Source: Jannaschia pagri
Lineage (GTDB): Bacteria; Pseudomonadota; Alphaproteobacteria; Rhodobacterales; Rhodobacteraceae
DNA length: 64,000 nucleotides
NCBI RefSeq assembly: GCF_019655435.1
Contig: NZ_BPFH01000002.1
Coordinates: 372,001-436,000, forward strand
Reading direction: 5' to 3'
The notes below the pieces were generated by a model. That model made no database searches and was not told the DNA's origin. It worked only from the letters and a program-made list of their open reading frames with translations. How positions within the stretch are numbered: position 1 is the stretch's first letter; the number at the start of each line of letters is the position of its first letter. Below, in pieces: positions 45,866-56,462 of the stretch. The position numbers and the translations under genes were made by a program.

Positions 45866-46329
45866 ACGAAATCCGCGAGGGCCTGGATATCGTTCAGGTC
45901 AAACGACGGCGGCACCACCTGGTGAGGCGTGTCGGAGGCAAAGGCCGCAATCGTCGGGTCCGACAGACAGAGCGGCGGCTCCGTGCAGGCGCTGCGCCAG
46001 GCTTCGATCCGGGGATGGGTACCGGCCTTCCAACCCTCGGCGACGACCATGTCACAGGGCGCGATCCGCGTCAGGATCTGGTCTAGCGTCAAAGGCCTGG
46101 GCGTCTCCTCCATCACCGCGAGCCGCGCATCGGAGGCCAGCACGGTTTGCCGCGCCCCGGCCAGGCGGTGACGATGGCTGTCCGTGCCCGGCACCTCAAG
46201 GTCGAGCCCGTGGTGGGATCGTTTGAGCGTCGTGACGGTCAGGCCCCGGTCCACCAGTTCGCGCACCAGCCGTTCCGTCAGGGTCGTCTTGCCCGCGTTC
46301 TTCCGCCCGATCACGCCGATGACCTTCAT
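45853..46329 (-). CDS. mobB: Molybdopterin-guanine dinucleotide biosynthesis protein B
   Basis: 158 residues. P-loop GTP-binding protein, GRKNAGKTTLTERL, with VAEGWKAG(T)HPRIEAWR later. MobB aids MobA in forming the dinucleotide cofactor. Its ATG overlaps the mobA stop by four bases, and its end overlaps moeA. Confidence 0.94.
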   Translation of the reverse strand: MKVIGVIGRKNAGKTTLTERLVRELVDRGLTVTTLKRSHHGLDLEVPGTDSHRHRLAGARQTVLASDARLAVMEETPRPLTLDQILTRIAPCDMVVAEGWKAGTHPRIEAWRSACTEPPLCLSDPTIAAFASDTPHQVVPPSFDLNDIQALADFVCSI

Positions 46330-46931
46330 GCCAACGCCTCCGCCCGGGCCAAGTCTTCGGGCGTGTTGACGTTGAAGAACGGGTCCAGCGGCTCGGTCGG
46401 GAAGATAGCCAACCCGGCCCCATGGCGGTCGGTCCAGTGGAGCACTTTGCGCACACCCTGCCCCAAGGCCGCCCGCAAATCATCGCGCAGGGCAGTCGGC
46501 CAGAGCCCAAAGGTCGGCTGCGGCCAGGTCTGACCGTCCTGCCGTGTCGCGGCAAGGGCCAGACCGGACGGGCCAGCCGCCGCCAAGAGGCACGGCACAA
46601 GATCAGGCGGCAGGAACGGCGTATCTGCCGCAGCCGTCACGATATGGGGGCAGCCCATTTCTGCGGCCCAATCGAGACCGGCCAGAACGCCCGCCAGGGG
46701 CCCGGGGTGGTCGCGCACCGTATCGGGCAGGACGGGCAAAGCCAGGTCATCCCAGCGGGCGGCATCGCCGTTGGCGTTCAGCGCCATGGCGTCCACCTGC
46801 GGCGCCAACCGGTCGATCACCCGCGCGATCAAGGGCTGCCCCCCGATCATTAACCGGCCCTTGTCGCCCCCGCCCATGCGGCGCGCAAGGCCACCCGCGA
46901 GGATCACACCATGGGGTTGGATCATCGCCAT
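46326..46931 (-). CDS. mobA: Molybdenum cofactor guanylyltransferase
   Basis: 201 residues. It attaches GMP to molybdopterin. N-terminal motif LAGGLARRMGGGDKGRLMIGG with the GTP site; VTAAADTPFLPPDLV in the middle; FFNVNTPEDLARAE at the end. It follows fdhD after five bases. The start is ATG at 46931; a second ATG six bases later is possible. Confidence 0.95.
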   Translation of the reverse strand: MAMIQPHGVILAGGLARRMGGGDKGRLMIGGQPLIARVIDRLAPQVDAMALNANGDAARWDDLALPVLPDTVRDHPGPLAGVLAGLDWAAEMGCPHIVTAAADTPFLPPDLVPCLLAAAGPSGLALAATRQDGQTWPQPTFGLWPTALRDDLRAALGQGVRKVLHWTDRHGAGLAIFPTEPLDPFFNVNTPEDLARAEALA

Positions 46932-46936
46932 TTGTG

Positions 46937-47764
46937 CTATTCCTCATCCCAAACGATACGGTCCTCGCCGCTCAGGCAGATGAACCGGCTGCCCTTCATG
47001 CGCCCGATAACCGTAAGACCAACCTGGCGCGCGATCTCTACCCCCCAGGCGGTGAAGCCCGAGCGGCTGACCAAGCAGGGGATGCCCATCAGCGCGCATT
47101 TAATCACCATCTCGGACGTGAGGCGCCCCGTCGTGTAAAGCGTCTTGTCGTCCGCCGCGATCCCATTGGAGCGCATCCAACCCGCCAATTTGTCGACGGC
47201 GTTGTGGCGACCCACGTCCTCGAAATACGCCAGGGGGTCTGGGCCCTGACACAGGCAGGTGCCGTGGATGGCCCCGGCCTCCAGATAGAGGCTGGGCGTG
47301 CGGTTGATCGCCGCTGACAGGCTGCGCAGGTCGGACACGCGCAGGGGCGTCGGAGGCAGTGTCAGCCCCTCCAACCCTTCCATCATGTCGCCAAAGACCG
47401 TGCCGACGGCACAGCCAGAGGTGCGCGTGGCCCGAGACAGCTTTGCTTCGTGGTCCGTTTCGACTTCGGTGCGGACCACAACGACCTCAAGCTCTTCGTC
47501 GTAATCGATGCCCGTCACGCGATCAGAGGCGCGCACCATCCCCTGGTTCACGAGAAACCCCAAGGCCAGCCACCGGGGGTGATCGCCAATCGTCATGGCG
47601 GTCACGATCTCGCGCGCATTGAGGTAAATGGTCAGCGGTCGTTCCTCCACCACGCGCAGATCGACGGCGGCACCGGTCTGATCGTGGCCCACCACGGGGC
47701 GCGTCAGGCGCGGCGCGCCCGGATCGGGGATCACCTGCAAAGTGGGAGGGATTTCGGTAGACAC
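46937..47764 (-). CDS. fdhD: Formate dehydrogenase accessory sulfurtransferase FdhD
   Basis: 275 residues. FdhD passes sulfur from IscS to the molybdenum cofactor of formate dehydrogenase. Typical segments: LGFLVNQGMV, FEDVGRHNAVDKLAGW, TTGRLTSEMVIKCALMGIP, RSGFTAWG. The loop that reads CxxC in the E. coli protein is TSGCAVGTVFGD here, so only one Cys is present; CLCQG later has two more. The GTG start follows GAGG. No formate dehydrogenase subunit is in the window. Confidence 0.94.
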   Translation of the reverse strand: MSTEIPPTLQVIPDPGAPRLTRPVVGHDQTGAAVDLRVVEERPLTIYLNAREIVTAMTIGDHPRWLALGFLVNQGMVRASDRVTGIDYDEELEVVVVRTEVETDHEAKLSRATRTSGCAVGTVFGDMMEGLEGLTLPPTPLRVSDLRSLSAAINRTPSLYLEAGAIHGTCLCQGPDPLAYFEDVGRHNAVDKLAGWMRSNGIAADDKTLYTTGRLTSEMVIKCALMGIPCLVSRSGFTAWGVEIARQVGLTVIGRMKGSRFICLSGEDRIVWDEE

Positions 47765-47828
47765 TTGCGAACCTCAGCGCCAGGACGTTAGGGCCCAGAG
47801 TGTCTGGAGCGGCAAGGGGATGCAAGGC

Positions 47829-48530
47829 ATGGTCACAGCGTCACAACGGACCAAATCCCCCTTTGTTCGCGGCACGATCCAGGGACTGCCCTTTCTGATT
47901 GTGATCGTCCCATTTGGCGCGCTGTTCGGCGTTCTGGGAAGCGAAGCCGGCCTGTCGCTGGCGCAAGTGATGGCCTTCTCGACCCTGGTGATCGCGGGGG
48001 CGTCCCAGTTTACCGCCGTGCAACTAATCGTCGAGCACACGCCCATGGCCATCGTTGTGCTGTCAGCGCTCGCGGTGAACTTGCGGATGATGATGTATTC
48101 GGCACCCTTAGCCCCGCATCTGGGTCCAGCGCCCGTATGGCAACGGTGCTTGATCGCGTATTTGCTGGTCGATCAGGTCTATGCGCTGGCGCAATCGGCC
48201 TATGAGGATGCACCCCACTGGGACGTGCGCGACAAGGTCGCCTACCTGGGGGGCGTCGCTGTGCCGGTCTTTCCTGGTTGGGTGGCGGGAACCTGGGCCG
48301 GGGCTGCCTTGGGCGCGCAGTTTCCCGAAAGCTGGTCGCTGGACTTCGCCCTTCCCCTGGCGTTCCTGGCGTTGGTGGGTCCAATGCTCAAGACCAGGGC
48401 CCATGTGGCGGCGGCGTTCGTGTCGGTGCTGGGCGCGCTTTTGTTGGCCTGGGTGCCCTGGAACCTGGGCCTTATCATAGCGGCGGGCCTCGCCATGGCC
48501 GTTGGCGCAGAAGTGGAGCGACGGGCATGA
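47829..48530 (+). CDS. azlC: AzlC-family branched-chain amino acid exporter, large subunit
   Basis: 233 residues with seven or eight membrane helices. RGTIQGLPFLIVIVPFGALFG near the start and VIAGASQFTAVQLI are characteristic. It works with AzlD to export branched-chain amino acids or analogues. The ATG at 47829 is nine bases after AAGGGG; an ATG at 47820 also fits. The stop overlaps azlD by four bases. Confidence 0.9.
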   Translation: MVTASQRTKSPFVRGTIQGLPFLIVIVPFGALFGVLGSEAGLSLAQVMAFSTLVIAGASQFTAVQLIVEHTPMAIVVLSALAVNLRMMMYSAPLAPHLGPAPVWQRCLIAYLLVDQVYALAQSAYEDAPHWDVRDKVAYLGGVAVPVFPGWVAGTWAGAALGAQFPESWSLDFALPLAFLALVGPMLKTRAHVAAAFVSVLGALLLAWVPWNLGLIIAAGLAMAVGAEVERRA

Positions 48531-48850
48531 GCGATGGTGCCATCTGGACGACCATTGTCCTTCTCGGGATCGGGACATACGCGATCCGCTTTTCGTTCCT
48601 GGGGCTTATCGGCAACCGCGCCCTGCCGCCTGCGGTCCTGCGTCACCTCCGCTACACCGGTGTCGCGGTCCTGCCAGGTCTTGTTACGCCTTTGGTTGTT
48701 TGGCCCAGCGCAACAGACGGGGAAATCGATCCCGTCCGACTGACGGCGGCGGTCGTCGCCTTGGCGGTGGGCGTCTGGCGCAAAGACACGATCCAGTCTG
48801 TCCTCGCGGGCGGGATCACCTTTGGACTAGGCGCCTGGCTTGTGGCCTAG
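48527..48850 (+). CDS. azlD: AzlD-family small subunit
   Basis: 107 residues, three or four membrane helices: AIWTTIVLLGIGTYAIRFSF, LRYTGVAVLPGLV, VRLTAAVVALAVGVW. Partner of AzlC. It ends tail-to-tail with the Lrp gene, and the two stop codons share a CTAG, leaving no room for a terminator between them. Confidence 0.9.
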   Translation: MSDGAIWTTIVLLGIGTYAIRFSFLGLIGNRALPPAVLRHLRYTGVAVLPGLVTPLVVWPSATDGEIDPVRLTAAVVALAVGVWRKDTIQSVLAGGITFGLGAWLVA

Positions 48851-49311
48851 ACCGGCAGGGCCGTGGTTTTGAACACGGTCTTGAGCGCAAACGACGATTG
48901 TAGTTTTGCCACGCCGGGCAAACTGGCCAAATGGCGCCTATGGATCATCGCGAAATCCTCACTGTCCCGGGCAACCACCTTGAGCAGGTAGTCATAGGCT
49001 CCGGTCATCAGATGGCATTCCAACACGTCCGGGATGCGCGCCACGGCGGCCTCAAAGGCGTCCAGGACCTCATCCGCCTGAGTCGCGAGGCTGATCTCAA
49101 CAAACACGGTTGTCGGGCGCCCGACGCGCCTGGGATCCAACAGCGCCACATGACCCGAGATCACGCCCATTGACTGCAGCCGTTGCACCCGTCGATGACA
49201 AGCCGACGGCGACAGATTCACCGCCTCAGACAGCTGTGCCGCCGATAGCGTCGCATCCCGCTGGACGAGTCGGAGCAGCCGGGCGTCAGTCTCATCAATT
49301 CCGTCAGTCAC
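48847..49311 (-). CDS. Lrp/AsnC-family transcriptional regulator
   Basis: 154 residues. Helix-turn-helix (LSAAQLSEAVNLSPSACHRRVQRLQ) then the amino-acid-binding domain (VFVEISLATQADEVLDAFEAAV, LECHLMTGAYDYLLKVV). The start is GTG at 49311; no ATG fits. Divergent from ald, so it is the likely alanine-responsive activator of ald, as AldR or similar proteins are elsewhere. Confidence 0.92.
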   Translation of the reverse strand: MTDGIDETDARLLRLVQRDATLSAAQLSEAVNLSPSACHRRVQRLQSMGVISGHVALLDPRRVGRPTTVFVEISLATQADEVLDAFEAAVARIPDVLECHLMTGAYDYLLKVVARDSEDFAMIHRRHLASLPGVAKLQSSFALKTVFKTTALPV

Positions 49312-49455
49312 GCAAAAATTTCCCGTCAAATTTATCAGTAGCGCCAAACTTTCGCGGATAACCGTATCACAGCGACAAAGATCACGAAACCTTTTCACCG
49401 CGCTCCCCCTATACATCGGATCAACGCAAGTCACGCACATCAGGGAGATCGCGTC
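49312..49455. promoter_or_regulatory. Divergent promoter region of the Lrp gene and ald
   Basis: AT-rich compared with its neighbours. AAATTT occurs twice (49316-49321 and 49328-49333), 12 bases apart, just upstream of the Lrp start codon; both are palindromic. They could be Lrp dimer contacts and allow autoregulation. Confidence 0.4.
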
Positions 49456-50577
49456 ATGCTCATCGGCTGCCCGAAAGAAATCAAACCACAGGAATTCCGC
49501 GTTGGGATGACGCCATCCGCCGCCATGGAAGCCATTGGCCATGGCCATCAGGTCGTGATCGAGCGGGGCGCCGGTGCGGGTTCCGGGTTTGAAGACGCTG
49601 AATACGAGGCCGTCGGCGCACGCCTCGTGGATACGGCTGCCGAGGTCTTTGCCACAGCCGACATGATCGTAAAGGTTAAGGAGCCACAGGCCGTCGAACG
49701 CGCGATGCTGCGCGACGGGCAGATCCTGTTCACCTACCTGCACCTGGCGCCCGACCCGGACCAGACCCATGATTTGCTGGCCTCCGGCGCAACCTGCATT
49801 GCCTATGAAACCGTCACAGACCCGCGCGGCGGCCTGCCCTTGCTGGCCCCAATGTCCGAGGTCGCCGGTCGCTTGGCCCCACAAGTCGGCGCCTATACGC
49901 TCCAGAAAGCAAACGGCGGGCGGGGTGTTCTGCTCGGCGGCGTGCCGGGCGTCGGCCCAGCCGAGGTCGTCGTGATCGGTGGTGGTGTCGTAGGCACCCA
50001 TGCGGCGCGCATTGCCGCCGGTATGGGGGCCAATGTGACCGTTCTGGACAGATCCCTCACGCGGCTTCGGTATCTGGACGACGCCTTCGGATCGGTCTTC
50101 CGCACGCGTTATGCGAGCGCGGGAAACACGGCCGAAATGGTCGTGCAGGCCGACATGGTGATCGGCGCCGTTCTTATCCCCGGTGCCGCAGCGCCCAAGC
50201 TCGTCAAGCGCGAGCAGCTACAGTACATGAAGCCCGGGGCCGCAATCGTTGACGTGGCCATTGACCAAGGTGGGTGCTTTGAGACCTCTCGGGCCACCAC
50301 CCACCAGGATCCGATCTACGACGTCGACGGGATCATGCACTACTGCGTTGCGAACATGCCCGGCGCCGTAGCGCGGACGTCGACGATTGCGCTCGGCAAT
50401 GCGACCCTGCCGTTCATGCTGGACATCGCAGACAAGGGCTGGCGCGAGGCGTGCCTGGCCGATCCGCATCTGCGTGCCGGACTGAACGTCCACAGCGGCA
50501 AACTCACGTATGCAGCCGTTGGCGAAGCCCTCGGCCTGGACGCCGTGGACCCCATGGCGGTGCTGAACGCGGCCTAA
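49456..50577 (+). CDS. ald: Alanine dehydrogenase
   Basis: 373 residues. NAD-dependent deamination of L-alanine to pyruvate. N-terminal motif [17 protein letters not shown], catalytic Lys in MIVKVKEPQ, His in [11 protein letters not shown] site [15 protein letters not shown], and the late [19 protein letters not shown]. The ATG follows CAGGGAG. Divergent from the Lrp-type regulator. Confidence 0.97.
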   Translation: MLIGCPKEIKPQEFRVGMTPSAAMEAIGHGHQVVIERGAGAGSGFEDAEYEAVGARLVDTAAEVFATADMIVKVKEPQAVERAMLRDGQILFTYLHLAPDPDQTHDLLASGATCIAYETVTDPRGGLPLLAPMSEVAGRLAPQVGAYTLQKANGGRGVLLGGVPGVGPAEVVVIGGGVVGTHAARIAAGMGANVTVLDRSLTRLRYLDDAFGSVFRTRYASAGNTAEMVVQADMVIGAVLIPGAAAPKLVKREQLQYMKPGAAIVDVAIDQGGCFETSRATTHQDPIYDVDGIMHYCVANMPGAVARTSTIALGNATLPFMLDIADKGWREACLADPHLRAGLNVHSGKLTYAAVGEALGLDAVDPMAVLNAA

Positions 50578-50606
50578 CGAGCCTCGGTCCCCACGTTGGC
50601 GTCGCG

Positions 50607-50635
50607 CTGGCCCGCAGGTGATCCTTGCGGGCCAG
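50607..50635 (+). terminator. Hairpin between ald and mscL
   Basis: CTGGCCCGCA and TGCGGGCCAG form a perfect ten-base stem with a nine-base loop, 29 bases after the ald stop, followed by TTCGTGTT. It probably ends ald and perhaps also mscL from the other side. Confidence 0.65.
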
Positions 50636-50641
50636 TTCGTG

Positions 50642-51088
50642 TTAGTTTGAGGACCCGTTTGCCCTTAAGCTGTCGCGAATTTCGAGCAAGACATCCAACT
50701 CCGAAGGGCCTGAGGGCACCTCAGGCGCAACCTCCTCCGGCTTTTCGGCGGCGGCTTTGACACGGTTCACCATCTTGACCAGCAGGAACACAACCCACGC
50801 GATGATGAGGAAGTTTATGACGGCCATCAGAAAGTTCCCAATCGCAAAGATCGGGACGCCCGCCTCGGTGGCTGCATCAATCGACGCGTAGCTCTGGTCC
50901 GGATCGAAATCGAGTTCGTAGAACCAGCCAGAGAAGTCAATTCCCCCCGTAAATAGCGCAATGATCGGGTTGATGATGTCACCCACGAGCGAGGTCACGA
51001 TCGCTGTGAAGGCCGCCCCCACGATGATACCAACGGCCATATCCATGACATTGCCTTTGGCAATGAAGTCCTTGAATTCATTTATCAT
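50642..51088 (-). CDS. mscL: Large-conductance mechanosensitive channel
   Basis: 148 residues. Opens under membrane tension to release solutes on osmotic downshock. First helix [32 protein letters not shown] (start of the pore helix region), periplasmic loop FSGWFYELD, second helix [23 protein letters not shown], and a C-terminal helical bundle with EIRDSL. The ATG at 51088 has AGGAAAA upstream. Confidence 0.96.
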   Translation of the reverse strand: MINEFKDFIAKGNVMDMAVGIIVGAAFTAIVTSLVGDIINPIIALFTGGIDFSGWFYELDFDPDQSYASIDAATEAGVPIFAIGNFLMAVINFLIIAWVVFLLVKMVNRVKAAAEKPEEVAPEVPSGPSELDVLLEIRDSLRANGSSN

Positions 51089-51223
51089 ACTGTTTTCCTG
51101 ACGTCCCAAGTCACCTGAGCACGCATTTTTGCGGCGCCCGGGATCAAGCGTGCCAGAAAACATCAATTTGTCACCAACTTTATGAGCGCACCTGGGCGGG
51201 CGATGCGCTCCCCCTCCGACCCA

Positions 51224-51436
51224 TCATAGCGGGAGATACCCCAGAGTGGTGGCCGCTGACACAGCAAGAACCGACGCCAAAAACAGCAGCGCCCACAACA
51301 TTAATCGTACAGCCATGCGATCATCCATTGTCGCAGAATACCAATGAAGTCTTTCTAGAACGTTAATACGGAAATAAAGGAACTCGAAGAACACTACATG
51401 TATAACAGGCGGTATGTTGCCTGTTATTACGACCAT
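51224..51436 (-). CDS. Possible small membrane protein
   Basis: 70 residues from the ATG at 51436. Hydrophobic, with a likely helix at the C-terminal end (LMLWALLFLASVLAVSAATTL) and a second, less clear one near the start. The DNA here is visibly richer in A/T than its surroundings. No family is recognised and the ribosome site is weak. A 34-residue version starting at MDDRMAV is also possible. Confidence 0.3.
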   Translation of the reverse strand: MVVITGNIPPVIHVVFFEFLYFRINVLERLHWYSATMDDRMAVRLMLWALLFLASVLAVSAATTLGYLPL

Positions 51437-52233
51437 CGTATTTCTAGCCTGCCTTATGATGATTAGACCGGCGCCGTTTAACACAAACGTGCCAGATGGA
51501 GCAGACGAATAGGCGTCACTATTGCGAAAAGGAATTGCAAGAGAACGTCCGGCGGCCGGAAAAGGGGCTCTGAGAACCAATAGGCCCATAGTGATGCAGC
51601 AGAACGCCCGGGCCTCGATTTCGTGTTGGACGCCGTCACAGATGGCCGCGAGTTTCCTGTTCCGGCCATCCTCAGTGGCGCTAATCGGACGTGCCTTGCG
51701 CGGGTCGCTAAGACGTCAATCTAACGCAAGAGCATCACACGGGATGTCAGGGTCATCATGTGCGCCCGTGGACGGCCACGGACCATTGCCAGCGGCAACG
51801 GGACGGAGCGCACCGGTATAATTGTGCTCAAGTAGGACGAGGAAACGAAGACCACCGGCATTACTTGGCTTGGAGGATCCTCGTTGAAATCAACACTCGA
51901 AACTAAGGCCGTATAGACCCACAGAAGCATACGCTGATCGTCAAAAGGCTAGAGAAAGTATACCTACCTGAGTGACCTCAACACTCAGTGACTACCCCAA
52001 GTGACTGAGCGAGGTAGCGTCTTTGCTCGACGAACACCTGTCGCCCACAGCAAAGAAAGGACGGACCGGGCAAGCCAAAGATCAAAAGCCACGTCCGCGC
52101 GAGCAGCGCACATCTGACCGGCAAGAATTGCCATTAACACGTCGCTCTGACCAACCAAGTGGCGTCCTACACATCACCAGTTCAACGAGCGCCGAAAAGA
52201 CAAGATATCTCTCCATCACGTGCCCCAAGACGC
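51437..52233. other. Non-coding stretch between mscL and pnp
   Basis: About 800 bases with no convincing gene. At 51970-52007 the word AGTGAC occurs three times in 38 bases, with flanking CTACCT and AGGTAG in inverted orientation. No RNA gene recognised. Confidence 0.4.
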
Positions 52234-52262
52234 AAAAACCCCCGGCCAAGTGACCGGGGGTT
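52234..52262 (-). terminator. Rho-independent terminator of pnp
   Basis: Read on the minus strand: AACCCCCGG, an eight-base loop, CCGGGGGTT, then a T-run. It lies 34 bases beyond the pnp stop codon. Confidence 0.85.
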
Positions 52263-52295
52263 CTGTGCAGGCCTCGCCGTAGCGAGCCGACGCAC

Positions 52296-54428
<2,133 letters not shown>

Positions 54429-54674
54429 ATGTCATCCTGTCTGGGGAGCGGCCCGGCCCTCCGGGATCCCCGTGCATATGGCGGCCCCATTGCCGCCGAC
54501 CCCAATCCTCTTGCACGGCGCCGGGGTCAGGGCGCCACGTCTCAGATGCGGTCGCCATACCCGAACAGCCGCCCGATGGGAAGCAGCTTGGACCTGGGTG
54601 GCATTAGTCGGTTCTTCATACCCTTGCGTCATAGTCAGGCCGCAAAAACGAGGATGACCGGAAAGGGTCTGACC

Positions 54675-55901
54675 ATGGTAGCGCGTCTCCAGAATGTCCG
54701 GTTCGATCAGATCTATCCGGATAACGACGGTGGCCCCGAATTCGACACCGACGGGGATGGCCAGGCCACCCAGGAGGATGAATTCGTCTCCTTCACCAAT
54801 GATGGCACCAGCGCGATTGATGTCTCAGGCTGGCAGGTCTGGTCAGACAGCACCGGCGTGGGCGCCCCCGATGCCGCCCAAGACGGCCTGTACCATACGT
54901 TCCCCCAAGGGACGGTCCTGCAACCCGGCGAGACCCTTTACATCATCAACGAAGTCTCTGGCGCTGAAAAGGACTGGCAACAGGAGTCGTCGGAAGGCGG
55001 CCAAGAAACGGGCGCGGGCGGCGTAAGCTCCAATTTCTTAACCGAAGGCAATTCGGGGAGCCCGTCTGAGTCAATCGCGCTGGTGAACCCGAACACGGGT
55101 GACTTCATCGTCTTCAACATGTCCACCTCGGCCGAACAGGTGAGCAGCCAGCCAGGATTTCCTGGCACCACGAAAGTCGGAGAGGTTGACGGCGATGCCG
55201 TGCAAGACGACGCGGGCGCGGGCTATTCCTACCAATACGATGAAGAGACGGATAGCTATGTCTACAGGGAAGTCTTCGTGCCCTGTTTTACGCCAGGAAC
55301 CCTGATCTCCACCCCGTCCGGTGACCGTCCGGTCGAGTCGCTGCGGCCCGGGGACCTTGTCTGCACACGGGACGCGGGCGCAAAACCGCTCCGCGCCATT
55401 CTGCGGCGCAATGTTGATTTTCGAACGGGCGACCGCCTCAAACACCTGCCCATCGAATTTAAACCCGGCAGCCTCGGGCCCGCCCGACCCAACCGCCGCC
55501 TCATTGTGTCACCCCAGCACCGCATGCTTTTGTCGGACCCGTCGGGCCGGGAATACTTGGCCCCGGCAAAGGCTTTGGTGGATCGCCCAGGTGTGCGCGT
55601 GATGTCTGGCAGACGACACGTCACCTACATTCAACTGGTGTTTGACAGCCATGAAATCGTGCTGTCCGAAGGGGCCCCAACCGAGAGCTTTCATCCAGGA
55701 AACTATGTCACCGCCCGATGCAGCGGCGCCATGCGGCGGGGTCTCCGGCGGATCTTGCCAGAGGGCGCGCTCACCCATCCCTGCCCGGCAAGGCCCCTAC
55801 TAACGCCTGCTCAGGTGCGCCAATTACCGCGGTCCGCCCTGAGGCCCGCGGGGCCAGACTGGGGGCCTACCGATCAAACGGCAAAAGGCCGCCCAGTTTA
55901 G
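54675..55901 (+). CDS. Lamin-tail/Hint domain protein
   Basis: 408 residues. Residues 1-160 resemble an LTD (lamin-tail) domain: EFVSFTNDGTSAIDVSGWQV, YHTFPQGTVLQPGETLYIIN, with an acidic Ca-binding-like DTDGDGQATQED. Residues about 203-370 are a Hint domain beginning with Cys204 in PCFTPGTLISTPSGDRPVES and containing VSPQHRMLL. In hedgehog and inteins this Cys starts self-cleavage; bacterial versions are often on secreted proteins. No signal peptide is seen. The ATG follows GGAAAGGG; an ATG at 54654 is possible. It lies opposite to and between rpsO and pnp. Confidence 0.88.
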   Translation: MVARLQNVRFDQIYPDNDGGPEFDTDGDGQATQEDEFVSFTNDGTSAIDVSGWQVWSDSTGVGAPDAAQDGLYHTFPQGTVLQPGETLYIINEVSGAEKDWQQESSEGGQETGAGGVSSNFLTEGNSGSPSESIALVNPNTGDFIVFNMSTSAEQVSSQPGFPGTTKVGEVDGDAVQDDAGAGYSYQYDEETDSYVYREVFVPCFTPGTLISTPSGDRPVESLRPGDLVCTRDAGAKPLRAILRRNVDFRTGDRLKHLPIEFKPGSLGPARPNRRLIVSPQHRMLLSDPSGREYLAPAKALVDRPGVRVMSGRRHVTYIQLVFDSHEIVLSEGAPTESFHPGNYVTARCSGAMRRGLRRILPEGALTHPCPARPLLTPAQVRQLPRSALRPAGPDWGPTDQTAKGRPV

Positions 55902-55909
55902 GCGGCCTT
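55883..55909 (-). terminator. Rho-independent terminator of rpsO
   Basis: On the minus strand: AAGGCCGCC, seven-base loop, GGCGGCCTT, then TT. It is 26 bases after the rpsO stop and overlaps the last codons and stop of the Hint gene on the other strand, so the two genes share these bases. Confidence 0.8.
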
Positions 55910-55934
55910 CGGCAAAACATCGGTTAAGGCGCGA

Positions 55935-56204
55935 TTAGCGGCGGATGCCAAGACGCTTGATCAGGTCCTGATAGCGCTGCTCGTCCTTACCACGCGTGTA
56001 GTCCAACAGCTTGCGGCGCTGCGCCACCAGCTTGAGCAGACCACGGCGCGAGTGGTTGTCTTTCTTGTGCGTCTTGAAGTGCTCCGTCAGCGTGCTGATA
56101 CGCGACGTCAGGATCGCGACTTGCACCTCTGGGGATCCGGTATCGCCTTCTTTCGTGGCGAATTCCTTCATGAGGCGGTTCTTTTCTTCGACAGTGATCG
56201 ACAT
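55935..56204 (-). CDS. rpsO: 30S ribosomal protein S15
   Basis: 89 residues. Binds 16S rRNA early in small-subunit assembly. [21 protein letters not shown] and [22 protein letters not shown] are fully typical. The ATG follows a GGAG-containing leader. Upstream lies about 260 bp shared with the RTX gene. Confidence 0.98.
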   Translation of the reverse strand: MSITVEEKNRLMKEFATKEGDTGSPEVQVAILTSRISTLTEHFKTHKKDNHSRRGLLKLVAQRRKLLDYTRGKDEQRYQDLIKRLGIRR

Positions 56205-56462
56205 CGGGGGCTCCTATCAAAAGTCTAGTCAATGAGGCGCAAGCCGGGATGTCGTCCAGCAAACCCTCGGAGAAGGGATCGCGTACACCGCTCCCGCGGA
56301 TTTGAAAAGGATAAACTCACGCCACTGGCGCTCTGCACGCGTTAACCAGTTTACCGAACGGTCGTTTCTTCGAAGGCCGGGAAATGCTAGCGTAAGCGGC
56401 GATGTTCTTGGTCCGTTCAAGTTTTGATGGTTCGGCGGGCCTTACTGGGAAGGGGCGCCTCC

